Assembly: GCA_027604705.1 (NCBI GenBank)
Contig: JADHYV010000072.1
Location: 1 to 64,000, forward strand
Direction: 5' to 3'
Length of the DNA stretch: 64,000 nt
Source: Allomyces arbusculus
Lineage: Eukaryota; Blastocladiomycota; Blastocladiomycetes; Blastocladiales; Blastocladiaceae
The notes beneath the pieces are model-generated. The model ran no database searches and was not told the origin of the DNA. It worked only from the letters and a program-made list of their open reading frames with translations. Below, one piece after another: positions 1 to 10,649 of this stretch. Both the position numbers and the translations under genes were made by a program. How positions within the stretch are numbered: position 1 is the stretch's first letter; the number at the start of each line of letters is the position of its first letter.

Positions 1-279
1 ACCTAAACTAAACCTAAAACCTAAAACCTAAAAACCTAAAACCTAACCTAAAAAAACCTAACCTAAAATAAAACCTAAACCTAAAAACCTAAAAAACCTA
101 AAAACCTAAAAACCTAAAACCTAAAAACCTAAACCTAAAAAACCTAAAACCTAAACCTAAAAACCTAAACCTAAAAACCTAAACCTAACCTAAAAACCTA
201 ACCTAACCTAAAAAACCTAAAACCTAAAAAAACCTAAAAACCTAAACCTAAAAAACCTAACCTAAAAACCTAACCTAAA
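1..279. repeat. Telomere, variable CCTA(A)n repeat
   Basis: The window opens with an uninterrupted array of CCTAA to CCTAAAAAAA units; the A run varies from 2 to about 7. The G-rich strand therefore reads as T-runs followed by AGG. The C-rich strand lies 5' at the left end, the expected orientation for a left chromosome end. No CCCTAA (TTAGGG complement) unit is present. Occasional units lack a C or are irregular (near 8-12 and 66-75). The array stops abruptly at about 279, where unique sequence begins. Confidence 0.93.
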
Positions 280-1372
280 GACAGGAAGGGCCTTGAACCA
301 AACAACGCACAACAGGCACCCCATCACCCCTCACATCTGCGTCTGTGTCCACATGAGCCAACCCTGAGAACGCCCAGATGATGATCAGAACTGAGGCGAG
401 TGGGCCAAGACGATGGCGTTGTTCACTCTTGCAGCTCACTGCCCCCCAAACATCCTGGACAACTTGGTCTCACCAAAGACAGGGTGCAGCACTGGAATGC
501 AGCTCCAAGGTCATGGTGGCGCGTGTGGGTAGGTCGACGAGCAGGTGGACATGGTGGAGAAGGTGCGCATCGTTGGCAGCAAGAAGAGGGCGGTCAAAAG
601 ACTCATCGGCATGCAAATTTGAGGAGGCTGCGCCATTTGGGCACGACCCGCGCAAGCTGGGTGTGGTTAAGCCAGCGCCAACATGAACTCGACAATCACA
701 GGGTCCACAAGCGGGAGCGGGAGCATCGCAAATGCATGCTCTCACTGCCATTTACGAGAACTCTGGTTGATGCGTGTGACGGCTTGACGTTGCCAAATGC
801 AGGCCACTGCTGCAAGGTTGCATGTCCGGCGCGTGGGTCGAGATCGTATCGCGTGCGGTTTCATTGCCGGCACTTGCAGCATTGTGGTCGTTTTTACAGC
901 GTTGGCGCTCGTCGCCTTGTCGAGGACATGGGTGGGCAGCCATCAGCCTGCCGAGGTCAATCGACAAGGTGGAAGCAGGCGGACACTCCCACGTCGAAAG
1001 CAGCGCCAGAAGAACATCGATGAGCATCTTGACGACGTCTCGCAGCGATCACGATCAAATTTGAATGAAGAAATGAACCACACACATTTGTCACAACCGC
1101 TCTAAACTATTTAAACTCTCGATGTGCCTAGGTGGTTTCCGCGCAACGTCTTGGACGCGGCGCTTCTGCTGTCAGGTCTCCTGCGCCATTTTGCTATCAT
1201 CTTACACATTCGCGCCAAGGCAGGTACCCACTATGCAGCGTGAGGTCGCCCAGCACACACTCGCGGCCAACGAGACGATGGAAAGATAAAGGTGGGGATG
1301 GTCGTCAACGCATACACCGATATTCAATATTCCAAGTCAACAATGAATGAAAGGTTCCAAACGACCGAAACA
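280..1372. other. Subtelomeric stretch, no gene recognised
   Basis: About 1.1 kb between the telomere and the first gene. Several overlapping reading frames of 70-270 codons run on both strands, but none shows a family motif, and composition gives no preference between frames. I see no second telomere array, transposon end or long tandem repeat. It could hold a decayed subtelomeric gene, but nothing supports naming one. Confidence 0.6.
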
Positions 1373-3283
1373 CTAGACGCGGGTCTTGCCCCACTTGATA
1401 TCGTCCATGCGCCAGATGCTGAACAGGGGAATGTAGACGGAAAAGACAGGGATCATGAGCGTGAATGGCACCCACCACAACATCATCCAAAACTCGGCAC
1501 ACATCAACGCGAGCAAGCAAGGCAGCATGAAGACGGCGAGCGTGATCGCGAGCACGGCCTTGCTCGACAACATGCCCATCAGGACCCACCACGACGTGAA
1601 GAGACCGACAGGCAAAATGAGCGGCAGCATGAACACCATCCACAGCTCGTTGATCATGACCATGTTGAGCAGCGCCCGCGACAGCCACGTGTCTTGCTTG
1701 GGACCATTCATGAGCAGCGAGAGGTGGCAGTGGATGAGCGAGTTGGTCCACCGCCGGCGCTGGCAGGCCAGAACGCTGAGCGTATCCGGCACCGTTGTCG
1801 TGCACTTGGCCGCGGCAAAGTATTGCAGCTTGTACTTGGGCGCGAAATACCGGATGGCGAGCGTCGACAGGTACCGGTCCTCGCCAATCGTCATGAGGTT
1901 GTGCTCGTGCATGGTCTTTTGGTACGCGCCCGAGTAATCCTCGAGAACACGAGCATCAATGATGGCGGCGGTCCCGTCGTCAAACTTGAGCCGGTAAATG
2001 GTGAAGCAGCCCGAGAGCACGAGCACGTTCGAGTAAAACCCTTCAAACGCCTTGAGCACAGCGTGTGTGAGCCAATACTCGAACGTTTGACCGGCCGCGA
2101 CAAATGAATCAAACTTGTTCTCGACGCACGTCTCGCCACACGTGCCGAGCAGCGTCGGATCCCTTTCCATGCGGTCGACGAGAATTGAGAGGCCGTCAGG
2201 CGCAATCTTGGTGTCAGCGTCGGCGACAAGCACATACTTGGCGTCTTTGGCCTTGAGACCGAGGCGCAAAAACTGGTGCTCAATCTTGGCAAAGAGCTGC
2301 GACCCGTAGGAGCTGTAGTTGACGTAGTGAAAGAACTTGTAGACGATGAGCTGCGAGTCGCGCTTGCCGCGGTTGCCCGGCTTGGCCGACGTGCGCTCCG
2401 TGACCAGTCCGGTCTTGACGACCACGACATATGGCACGCTGCGGTAGAACCCCGAGTAGACGCGCGCCGCGTTGTTGGTGATGCCCGACTCGGACGCCGA
2501 CAGGTAGAGGCACTCGGTGGCCGGTTCCTCCGGGTCCGACTTGTGGAACAGCACGTCGTGCAGCAAAATTTCGTGCGTCGGCTTGCTGTTGGCGCTGCCC
2601 TTGATGATCCCGTCAACCACAATGAATAGCAACTTGCGGTCCTCGGGGTACTCCGAGTCGACGCACGAGTCAATAGTCTTGCGCAGTATATACATATCCT
2701 CCGAGTAGCAGGGAATATGCATGACGAGCATCGCGTCCGGATCGCCGTTGTACTTGGTGGACGCCCAGTTGGTGTGCAGGGCCGCGACAATCGACAAGAT
2801 GACCAGCACACCGCCGAGACTGCTGTAGAAGCACGACATCCACTTGAAGATGGAGCAGAATGTGTTGAGCTCGACTACGCCGACACACTCCACCCACGGC
2901 AAATATACCATCACATATCCCACGAGCGAGTAGATGGTCATCACACAAATGAAGATCGCCGCCTTTTGCCGCCACGCCACTTGCTCCTCGTCCGTCTCGA
3001 GACCAAACCGGCGCAGCAGCGAGGGCGGCACAAAAAATGTGAGCGCCCCGGCAACAATCTTCCAAAGCTCGCGGTACTCGAGGTGTCGGGTTCGCTGGGC
3101 CGAGTCGGGAAGCCCTGGACTGCTCGTATCTTGGACGAAATAGTACATGTCGTAAATGTCATCAAACGTCTTGCGCGAGCTGGTATCGACGTTGCCCTTC
3201 AAAGTCGACGTGTCCGACTTGTCGTCTGTCCAGCTGCTCTCGCCGTCGGAACGAGCGTCGCTCGAGGGAAAGGTGGTGGACAT
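1373..3283 (-). CDS. Chitin synthase (GT2 family), short form
   Basis: Processive family-2 glycosyltransferase predicted to polymerise N-acetylglucosamine from UDP-GlcNAc into cell-wall chitin at the plasma membrane. The 636-residue frame has no intron. Two membrane segments (about 107-130 and 150-170) precede the catalytic part: VVDG at 222-225, DADT at 355-358, CGET at 382-385, GEDRY at 467-471 and the product-binding QRRRW at 508-512. About four hydrophobic segments follow between 540 and 625. The protein stops directly after a WRMDDIKWGKTR motif, which resembles the fungal class IV/V chitin synthase signature but lacks the usual C-terminal extension. There is also no myosin or cytochrome-b5 domain, so it is much shorter than class IV/V enzymes. 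The start ATG (3281-3283) opens a Ser/Asp-rich N-terminus. It is the first gene inward from the telomere. Family assignment is firm; the class is not. Confidence 0.9.
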   Translation of the reverse strand: MSTTFPSSDARSDGESSWTDDKSDTSTLKGNVDTSSRKTFDDIYDMYYFVQDTSSPGLPDSAQRTRHLEYRELWKIVAGALTFFVPPSLLRRFGLETDEEQVAWRQKAAIFICVMTIYSLVGYVMVYLPWVECVGVVELNTFCSIFKWMSCFYSSLGGVLVILSIVAALHTNWASTKYNGDPDAMLVMHIPCYSEDMYILRKTIDSCVDSEYPEDRKLLFIVVDGIIKGSANSKPTHEILLHDVLFHKSDPEEPATECLYLSASESGITNNAARVYSGFYRSVPYVVVVKTGLVTERTSAKPGNRGKRDSQLIVYKFFHYVNYSSYGSQLFAKIEHQFLRLGLKAKDAKYVLVADADTKIAPDGLSILVDRMERDPTLLGTCGETCVENKFDSFVAAGQTFEYWLTHAVLKAFEGFYSNVLVLSGCFTIYRLKFDDGTAAIIDARVLEDYSGAYQKTMHEHNLMTIGEDRYLSTLAIRYFAPKYKLQYFAAAKCTTTVPDTLSVLACQRRRWTNSLIHCHLSLLMNGPKQDTWLSRALLNMVMINELWMVFMLPLILPVGLFTSWWVLMGMLSSKAVLAITLAVFMLPCLLALMCAEFWMMLWWVPFTLMIPVFSVYIPLFSIWRMDDIKWGKTRV

Positions 3284-5191
3284 GGTGTCAAGCTCGAAGA
3301 TGGTGAGGTTCCTGTCGCGAGGAGCCGGTTGAAGCGAGATGCCCAGCTGCGGGTTGCGGAAGTGGAGCTCGGTGATCGTGATACTGGAGAGAACGAATGG
3401 TTGGACGGACGGAGAAGAAAAGGGTGGAGGGAATGAAGGTCGCTAGACGTCTTCAGACGTGGAGACGACAGAATCAGAGGCCACATCGTCCCTCTTCTTG
3501 CCGATGAGATCCGGCAGGGTCCGACGACCAGGGCGCCTCTCCAAAAACGCGGCCCTGCGTTCTCCAACTTTCAAGTTCTCGGGTCATGGCGGTTGGTAAC
3601 TGGTGGCATCATTGATCGTGCTGCACAGGGCTGCACTGGGAGGCAAAAGGCATCCACGGTACGCGCGGCACGCGCGCGCAGGTGGAGTGGTTGTCGGTTC
3701 GAGCTCTGGCAGTCGTGGAGAGCGCGGGCGAAGCAAGGGAGGCGCACAGAAAATGGTAAGTGGACTGGTGCAGCGGGCCGATCGTGCGCGCTTGATGGGC
3801 GAGTAAACATGCGAGACAAGTGCGAGACGCGTTGGCCCTGCCGATTGCACCCCAAGCCCCCTCACCGCTCGTTCTGGCGCATCGAAAGGGCGCCTGCGTG
3901 CCCTCATGCGCCCCCAGACTCGGCTGTCACTCGCAGGAAATCATTCCACCCGCCGCACGTGGGCCTGAAGGAGCAGCCCTCCTTGCGCGCGCTGATTGGC
4001 CCTCGATTGAGGCGTGCGACCCACCCGCGTAGCATGCGCGACTTCTCCGCCCTGTTGCCCGAGCTCAACATGCTTACGTCTGTCCGTTTCTCTCCACGTT
4101 TTGAAGCGGGGAACCCACAGTGTGTACGAATGTCCGGCTCCGATTTTAACGGGGTCAGTGATCGAGGGGTACACGGCTCAGAGATCGAGGTGCTGGTTGG
4201 TGTGATCAAGGGGACTCGCAGCGAGGTTAAAGCTTCTTGTTCCTGGCCGTGGCGAATCACCACCATTGCTGGACTACACCTCGGTGGTTCGACGTTTGGT
4301 CATTGAATAAACGCTGGAGGAGGCCGCAACAAGGACCGTGGTCGGGGCAGGGAGTGGGTGGGCCGTAGTGAGGCAGCACCAACGCAAGGGCTGAGCTGAG
4401 CCGCAAATAATGACGGCCGTTGCAGCAACTCAGCGCAACCGCCATTGAGGCTGCACGCGAACGGCAAACTGGCGACTTGTTGGCCCGTAGCGGAGCTGAG
4501 CAAGGTGCAGCAGGTGCGCGGAAGTCGACTAAACGACGCTGTTCATCCCACGCTAAGCGTCGGCAGGGTCAGGAGGTGTATGTGCGCTCGTCGCCAGGGA
4601 CGCCAGGGACCTCTAACGGCAGCAACTGGTTGCACCGATGCGGGCGGGCCGAGCTGTGCTGTGCAAGCAAGCCAGTACTACCGGTTCAGTACTGAAAATG
4701 TGATGGCTCGTCGGACGAATGAGTGGAGGGTGCTGCAAGACGTGTCAAGATGAGGGTTGCATGGTGAGCGAGCAAGAATTTGATTCGATCACAGGCGCTA
4801 TTGCCACTGTGGAGGAGGGCTATCGCGGCGTTGTTGAGGGCATGATGCTGCCGCTGACATGGCCATGCAATCGGATCTGGAATGGACATGGAGATGTACC
4901 GCGATGGTGCAGTGGAGAGCGACAGTCGACGCGGACCGTCCAGCACGACAACGCGCGGCAAACCGTGTTCGTGGAGCCTCTGTCTCCACTCTCCACCTCC
5001 TTTGCCAGCGGTCCGGGCGCCTGTCGAGGCTGGGCGCAGGCAAGGCGAAATGCACGATCTGCACAGTCGACGAGGCATGTCGAGCAAAGGCTTCCATTCG
5101 AAATCCAATCCAATCATGAGCTTCAAATTGGACAAGATCGGTCGAGCAAAAGAAGAATAACACCCGTGGCAACACAAACCTGATCCAACGT
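3284..5191. other. Intergenic, 1.9 kb, no gene seen
   Basis: Lies upstream of chitin synthase (divided to the left) and downstream of the GlyRS stop. Reading frames here (for example 3593-4306 on the plus strand) have shadow-like composition and no recognisable motif. The part next to 3284 must contain the chitin synthase promoter and 5' leader. I saw no tRNA-like fold or repeat. Confidence 0.5.
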
Positions 5192-7306
5192 CTACGCCTC
5201 CTGCTCGGTAAAGACCTTGTACTTCTTGATGACCTGGTCCCACGTCGTCTCACCATTGACGAGCTGGTCAACGAGGTTGATAATGGTCGCCGCCGGCTCG
5301 CGAATCTGCTTGGTCGAGTCGCGCTCGCGCAGCGTGACTGTGTTGTCCTTGACCGACTGGAAGTCGACCGTGAGCGCAAACGGCGTGCCGAGCTCGTCGT
5401 TGCGCGCGTACCGCTTGCCAATCGACGAGGCCGAGTCGTCGACGCGCGTGGCGAGGCCACGGCGGCGCAGCTGCTGGCGCAGGTCGTGAATGAGCGGCGA
5501 GAACGCCGTGTTGTTCGACAGCGGCACGATCAGGGCCTTGATGGGGGCCATGCACGGCGGCAGCGACAACACACCACGCGCCGCGTCCTCGGGGCGCGAG
5601 TAGAATGTGTGCTCGAGCAGCGACGACAGAATGCGGCCCACACCAAACGACGGCTCAATGACGTTGGGCGTGTACTCGCGCACGTGCTCCTTGATCGTGA
5701 CACGCTCGACCGTGACGAGCGTCGCGTCGAGCTTGTGCTGGACGCCGTCGGGCGTCGCGACCGTGGCCGCACCCGACTTGGCCAGCGCGTCCTTGATGGC
5801 AACGACGGCCGGCTCGTCGAGGGCCATCAGCGCGGCCTCAACGTCCTTGGCGGCACGCTTGAAGGCCGGGCCAAACTTCTTCTTGTTGACGACAATAGTC
5901 CACTTTTCGCTGATGCGCGGCTCGGCAAGCGCCTGGCGCACAACGAGCTTCTTGTTGGTGCGCTCCGAGTGGCGCGTCAAGTCGTAGGCCGAGCGGTCAG
6001 CGCACCCGACGCACTCGATCCAGCCGTAGGACGTGCGCAGCTCGGCATCCCAGCAGTCGCACGCGTAGTGCGCCATTTCGTTGCTCATGTGCTGGCGGAA
6101 CCGCAAGAGCGTCGGGTTGACGCCGACCTTGACGAGGAACAGGTGCACGCGCGCCAAAAAGTAGCCGAGTGTCTGGTTGTCAATGATGCCCTGCTTGACC
6201 GCATCGCCCATCTTCATGTGCGAGATGGTCGTTGACCCAGCGAGCTGCGTCTTGGCCGGGAGGAGGTTCAGGACCACGTCAGCGTGCGACGAGAACCCCG
6301 GGTGCGACTTGTCTTCCGGGTCCACGTAGTGCTCGATCTCGGCCATGAGGAACTCGCGCACGCGCAAAAGACCGTTGCGAGGCGAGATTTCGTTCCGGAA
6401 CGAGCGGCCAATCGAGGCCGAGGCAAACGGCATGCGACCATTGTTGTACTCGAGCAGCTTGGCAAAGTTGACAAACTGACCCTGCGCCGTCTCGGGCCGC
6501 AAAAAGGCCTTGACGTCGCCGGTCGGGCCAACACTCGTGTCGAACATGAGGTTGAACTCGACGGGGGCCGTGACGGGGTTGCCCTCGGGCGTGCGAATGT
6601 CGTGCTCGCGAATCAGCTTGGCGAGCCCTTCGCCGCCATAGTTGTCGATTTGCGCGAGAATCTCCTCGTAGGCGGTGCGCACCTTAACATCGAGCTTGGT
6701 TGCTGCAACTTCCACCTTTTGCTTGGTCTTCTTGGCGGGCGCCGCAGCCTGGCCCGCCGCGGCCGCAGCAGCGGTAGCGGCAGCCTTGTCGGCCTTGGCC
6801 TTGGCCTCGAGCTCGAGCGCCGACATGCGCGCGCGGACATCGGCCTCGAGACGCGCCTCGAGCACGTTCTCGACGAGGTGGTCGGCGCGGTAAATGTCGC
6901 CCGTGACCGTGTCCTTGACCATCCAGTCGCAGAAACGGTCGACGTGGCCCGACGTCTTGAGCACCTCGTAGGGGGTCAGGATCGTCGAGTCGACCTCGAG
7001 CATGTCCTCTTCGAGCACGAAGTGCTTGCGCCACGTGTCGATGAAGTTGTTGAGCAGCGCCGTGCCGGGCGGGCCAAAGTCGTAGAGGCCGGCCGTGCCT
7101 GTTTGGTAGAAGCGAGCCAAGTCGTCAGCAATTGGGTCCAGGAGCGAATTGCGTGGCGGGCAGGCGCGTCGTTGCCGCATTGCGCTGGTTCGGGGCAGCG
7201 GCAGCAGCGTACCGCCGTAGATCTCGAACGAGGGCGCGACAAAGAAGCGGCGCGCGAGGATGTTCTCGAGCGCTTCGCGGTTGAAGGCGGGCGCGGGCGC
7301 GGTCAT
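5192..7306 (-). CDS. GRS1: Glycyl-tRNA synthetase (class II)
   Basis: Charges tRNA-Gly with glycine in the cytosol and probably also in mitochondria. Model: complement of 5192-7098 joined to 7213-7306, 666 residues, almost the length of yeast Grs1. The 114-nt intron (7099-7212) is a multiple of three without a stop, but it splits the conserved sequence: SFEIYGG must join TAGLYDFGPPG. The donor is GTACGC and the acceptor is AACAG. Visible motifs are FGPPG, RPETAQG, the motif-2 segment GRSFRNEISPR and the motif-3 segment PSFGVGRI, followed by the C-terminal anticodon-binding domain. A low-complexity Ala/Lys linker (near codons transcribed from 6710-6800) sits in the family's usual insertion. 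I chose the ATG at 7304-7306. The frame stays open for 112 codons upstream, which may matter for mitochondrial targeting. Head-to-head with the AIM18-like gene. Confidence 0.93.
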   Translation of the reverse strand: MTAPAPAFNREALENILARRFFVAPSFEIYGGTLLPLPRTSAMRQRRACPPRNSLLDPIADDLARFYQTGTAGLYDFGPPGTALLNNFIDTWRKHFVLEEDMLEVDSTILTPYEVLKTSGHVDRFCDWMVKDTVTGDIYRADHLVENVLEARLEADVRARMSALELEAKAKADKAAATAAAAAAGQAAAPAKKTKQKVEVAATKLDVKVRTAYEEILAQIDNYGGEGLAKLIREHDIRTPEGNPVTAPVEFNLMFDTSVGPTGDVKAFLRPETAQGQFVNFAKLLEYNNGRMPFASASIGRSFRNEISPRNGLLRVREFLMAEIEHYVDPEDKSHPGFSSHADVVLNLLPAKTQLAGSTTISHMKMGDAVKQGIIDNQTLGYFLARVHLFLVKVGVNPTLLRFRQHMSNEMAHYACDCWDAELRTSYGWIECVGCADRSAYDLTRHSERTNKKLVVRQALAEPRISEKWTIVVNKKKFGPAFKRAAKDVEAALMALDEPAVVAIKDALAKSGAATVATPDGVQHKLDATLVTVERVTIKEHVREYTPNVIEPSFGVGRILSSLLEHTFYSRPEDAARGVLSLPPCMAPIKALIVPLSNNTAFSPLIHDLRQQLRRRGLATRVDDSASSIGKRYARNDELGTPFALTVDFQSVKDNTVTLRERDSTKQIREPAATIINLVDQLVNGETTWDQVIKKYKVFTEQEA

Positions 7307-7745
7307 GGTGTTTAGGGTGCTGGGTACTTGGTGCGAGGTGGTTGGGGGTCGGGCGGGGGCCGGGGACAGAGTGCAACGAGTTGCCGAGGGTTCGGTCGTC
7401 GTCGTCCTGGTCGTCGTCGTCGCCGTCAATGTCGCGGCGCTGGCCACAGCGAGGTGGTGGCAGGCGGTTGCGCGCGAGCTTGACGGTGATCGTACTCCTA
7501 GCCACCAAAAAGAAGCCAAGCCCGACGGCACGCACGTGCCGCTGACGCACCGTGCGACCCGGCACGACAGGTGTGGCAGGTCGCGCGCAGGACCGCGTTT
7601 TTGCTGTTGATCTCTGATGTGGGACACCGCGCACTCGGCCAAGTCTGGAGGATTAGCACTCGGTTATCCAGACCCAAGTCCTGCGCGCAAACCCCTTTGC
7701 AACTGCCAGCATTCACGACCACTGCCCAGCACGCCACCTACCACG
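7307..7745. promoter_or_regulatory. Shared divergent promoter region, GlyRS and AIM18-like
   Basis: The 439 bases between two divergent start codons must hold both promoters. No clear TATA box is present. On the minus strand the GlyRS frame remains open to 7642 and contains an upstream in-frame ATG, so part of this interval may be translated. Confidence 0.5.
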
Positions 7746-8731
7746 ATGATTTCGGCCCTGATCCGCCAGCCCGCCGCGCGTGGTGCCCGTGCAACTCTTG
7801 CTGCCGCCCCCCGGCCGACAACTGCGTCCCTGTCCCATGGCCTCGTGTCGCGCGCGAATGCTCGCTCGGTTGACAATGTCAGCTTGTCCCGCTCCTTCTC
7901 CACCGCGTCACGCCACGCGGTCGGCGCTGCTGCGCGTACCACGACGCGCGCATGCCCCCGCCTCCTTGCCGGCGCCACGGCGTTGTCGGCACTCGCGCTC
8001 GCATTGGCCGTGGCCTCCCCAATTTTGCTCGATGCAGATGCAGACGCGTCTGTTGGTGCGGTCACCGTTCGAGGGCCTGATCTCGGTCTAGGCATGTCGC
8101 TGCCCACAGATCAACCTGATCCCGCAGTACTCGGTATTCGCGCGTCTTTGTAGCCGACCCGACGACGGGTATCACCCTGCCGCGCACCGTCACCGTCGCT
8201 GGCAAGTCCTTCCGCCTGCTCGGCCTCGGCGCGCGCCAAGTCACGATTCTCAACCTCAACGTCTACGTGCTCGGCATCTACGTCCCTGCCACGACTTCAT
8301 TGCCTGCCACCGTGACCGACCCCGAAGCAATTCTCGACGGCGACGTGGTCCTCTACTTGACTCCAACGCGTAACACGGGTGCTGCGCACTTGCGCGACGG
8401 CTTTGTGCGCACGCTGCTCGACGCGTCCAAGGCGGCCACGACGCCCGAGGAGCGCGAGCAGTACCTCGACGACATCAATGCCTTCAAGGCCGTGTTTCCC
8501 AAGAGCAACGTGACCAAAGGCCAAGTGTTCTTGTTCCACCACGCGCCCAAGGACCAGCAGATCACGCTCATGCACGACGGCCAGATGCAGGGGACCGTCT
8601 CGTCGCCGTGGCTTGGTACGGCGCTGTTGCGCGCCTATTTGCGCGAGAAGAAACCGATTTCGCCCAAGGCGCGCGCGAGTATCGTGCAGGGGCTGGCTGG
8701 CCCGGCGACGGCGGCGGTGCCGCGGGCGTGA
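7746..8731 (+). CDS. AIM18-like mitochondrial chalcone-isomerase-fold protein
   Basis: Resembles fungal Aim18/Fmp22, mitochondrial inner-membrane proteins with a chalcone-isomerase-like fold and unclear enzymatic role. Model: 7746-8047 joined to 8128-8731, 301 residues. The N-terminus is rich in Ala, Arg and Ser without acidic residues, as in a mitochondrial presequence. A hydrophobic segment follows at about residues 75-97, ending in LLDADADA. The conserved domain starts with DPTTGITLPRT and continues through LLGLGARQVTILNLNVYVLG. The downstream frame is certain; the splice is less so. I chose donor GTCTGT and acceptor GCAG because their phases agree (phase 2) and an upstream stop in the second frame forces the acceptor close to 8127. 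Family assignment rests on the domain signature; catalytic activity cannot be judged. Confidence 0.78.
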
Positions 8732-10649
8732 GCGGCACGGACCGCGCTCTGCTTGTTTCTCTTTTCGCAACCCATGCAACCAACCAACCAACCAATACAG
8801 TGCGTCACGATTGACCTTGTCTCATGTTGCCGACGCCGTCGCGATGGTCGACGGGAGGACTGGTGCGAGACTTGAGTGAGGCGATCACGACGGATCAGGG
8901 ATCTCGTCGACGGGTGTGCCGCTCGACGTTTCTATCGCCAGAGCGCATGCGTGCAGTGTCGGCTTGATCCTCCCTGTCTCCTTTTCCCGTGGGCCGCGCA
9001 CCGCACGCGCGCTGCGCGGTGCGCGCGGTGGTGGTGGACAGACGGCATGAACGAGATGAAATGTATGACAGCATAAAGTCAGACAATGGATTGGCACGGC
9101 CATCGGCACCGACGCTGCGGCGGCGCGATCACGGTCCCCAACGGGCGGGAGCGATCAGGCCAAGGCTGCCGTGCCGCAACACGTGTGCGCAACGCCGGCT
9201 TTGTGCAACACAGTGTCCGCGGCAGAGCACGCGCTGGAAGGGCGGCCGCGTTGCGTGGTGGGCGTCTGTGGATGGGGTGGGCTGCGGATTGGCGTGGGCT
9301 CGAGCAGAAGCGCCACGGTCGGTGCTGCAGACAAGTGTCGGGACCGCCACGCCGCGACCAGGTGCGGCGGCTCCGGACCGGAGCGACCAAGGTCGTGGTC
9401 CCGTGGGGGGGAGAGCCGGCTGTGCGCGTTGGTGGGCGTCGGGTGCAAGAATCGGATGCAGGCGCGGAATTGCCGTCTTCCAACGAAGCCCATTTATCCC
9501 CGCTTGTCGCTTCGCCTGCACGCGCCCGGCTGGTTCGCACGGCTGGCCGACCAGGGCGACGACGGCAAGGAGCAGCCGGCCACCGAGCGTGCCGGCAGAC
9601 AGAGAGTTAAATACAAGCGCGCGTGGTGCTAGTGTCCGCTTGCGCAGCGCGGCGACGCGACGACGAGTTCGGAGAGGTCTGCAGGTAGACCAAGTTCATC
9701 AGTTAACCGTCGCGTCCTCAGAACTGCCGGCGGCTGCGATGCCGATCTGGGGTGCCACTCTCCCATTCGCCCCGACCGCCAGGCAGCCGGGGCCGTGGAG
9801 ATGGCGGCCGCGCTCGCGTCATGCGTGCGACGTGCGTATGCTCGCGGGGCCGGCCAGGCGGGGCGGCGTGTGAAGCGCGAGCGGCCGCCCGCAGGCTCGG
9901 CGCGTCGTGTCGTGTCGTGTCGTGCCGCGTCGCGCGATTGACAGCCGGGCAGCGGCGCGACGCTCGGCAGATGCAGCGCGTTCGCGCAACAAAGGCCCCA
10001 CTCGCGAAGCCGGCCCAACGCTGTCGCCGCCGCCGCCGCGGCAGGCCGAGTGGAGCGCCGGGCCGGCAGGCGGGCACCACCCGTGCGACCGAGGCCGTCA
10101 CCAGCGGATGGCTGCCAGCTCACCTGCCGGGAACACGGCAGCGCGGTGCCGGCGCGCCCGCATCGCATCGGCGCCGCGGCGGCGGCGGCTCGCGCAGGCA
10201 TTCACGGCGGCGCGCCCACTGTGTTGCTCGTGTTACGCCGTCGTGTTGCGCGCCGATAAAGGGCCACGGCTTCCCGTCGCCGGCGCGCTGCAGTCGCCTT
10301 TGTCGCGCCGCCACCGCCGCCGCTCTGCAGCCCGCCGCACGCTCTCCAGCACGCTGCACGCAGTACGCATCCCGCTAAGCGCGCCGCTCCCGCACCAGCG
10401 CCAAGCACCACCGCCGCCACGGCCGCGCCCGCCGCCGCTCTCCGCCGCGCCTCGCCTCGCCTCGCCGCCCACGACGCCGCGCTCGGCCGCCCCCCTCCAG
10501 CGCGCCAGCCGCCGATCCCGCCGCGCCCTGCCAATCGTGCCGCTGACGGCCCGGCCCAGGCCCTGGCTGCCCGATCTCCACCACGCGTCGCCCCCCGCTC
10601 CCACCTCCAGCCCTTGCTCGCCCCCCTCATCCCATCCACGACGCGCGCC
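8732..10649. other. Intergenic and 5' leader, 1.9 kb, no gene seen
   Basis: Extremely GC-rich, with overlapping Arg/Ala/Pro-rich frames on both strands and no motif. A short tandem CGTGT repeat lies at about 9906-9932. The last 300 bases are C-rich and probably form the leader of the C2H2 factor. Confidence 0.5.

Noticed and set aside
280-1372. Overlapping frames of 90-270 codons on both strands in the subtelomere
   Set aside because: No family motif, no consistent codon preference, and frames overlap heavily; stop-free stretches are expected at this GC content.
3690-3725. GGTTCGA-containing stretch resembling a tRNA T-loop
   Set aside because: Flanking bases do not pair as a T-stem and no A-box lies upstream at the right distance.
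3593-4306. 237-codon plus-strand frame upstream of chitin synthase
   Set aside because: No motif, shadow-like composition and strong overlap with minus-strand frames.
5192-7642. GlyRS as one uninterrupted 816-codon gene
   Set aside because: The 38 codons at 7099-7212 interrupt the invariant join between SFEIYGG and the AGLYDFGPPG block and have intron ends.
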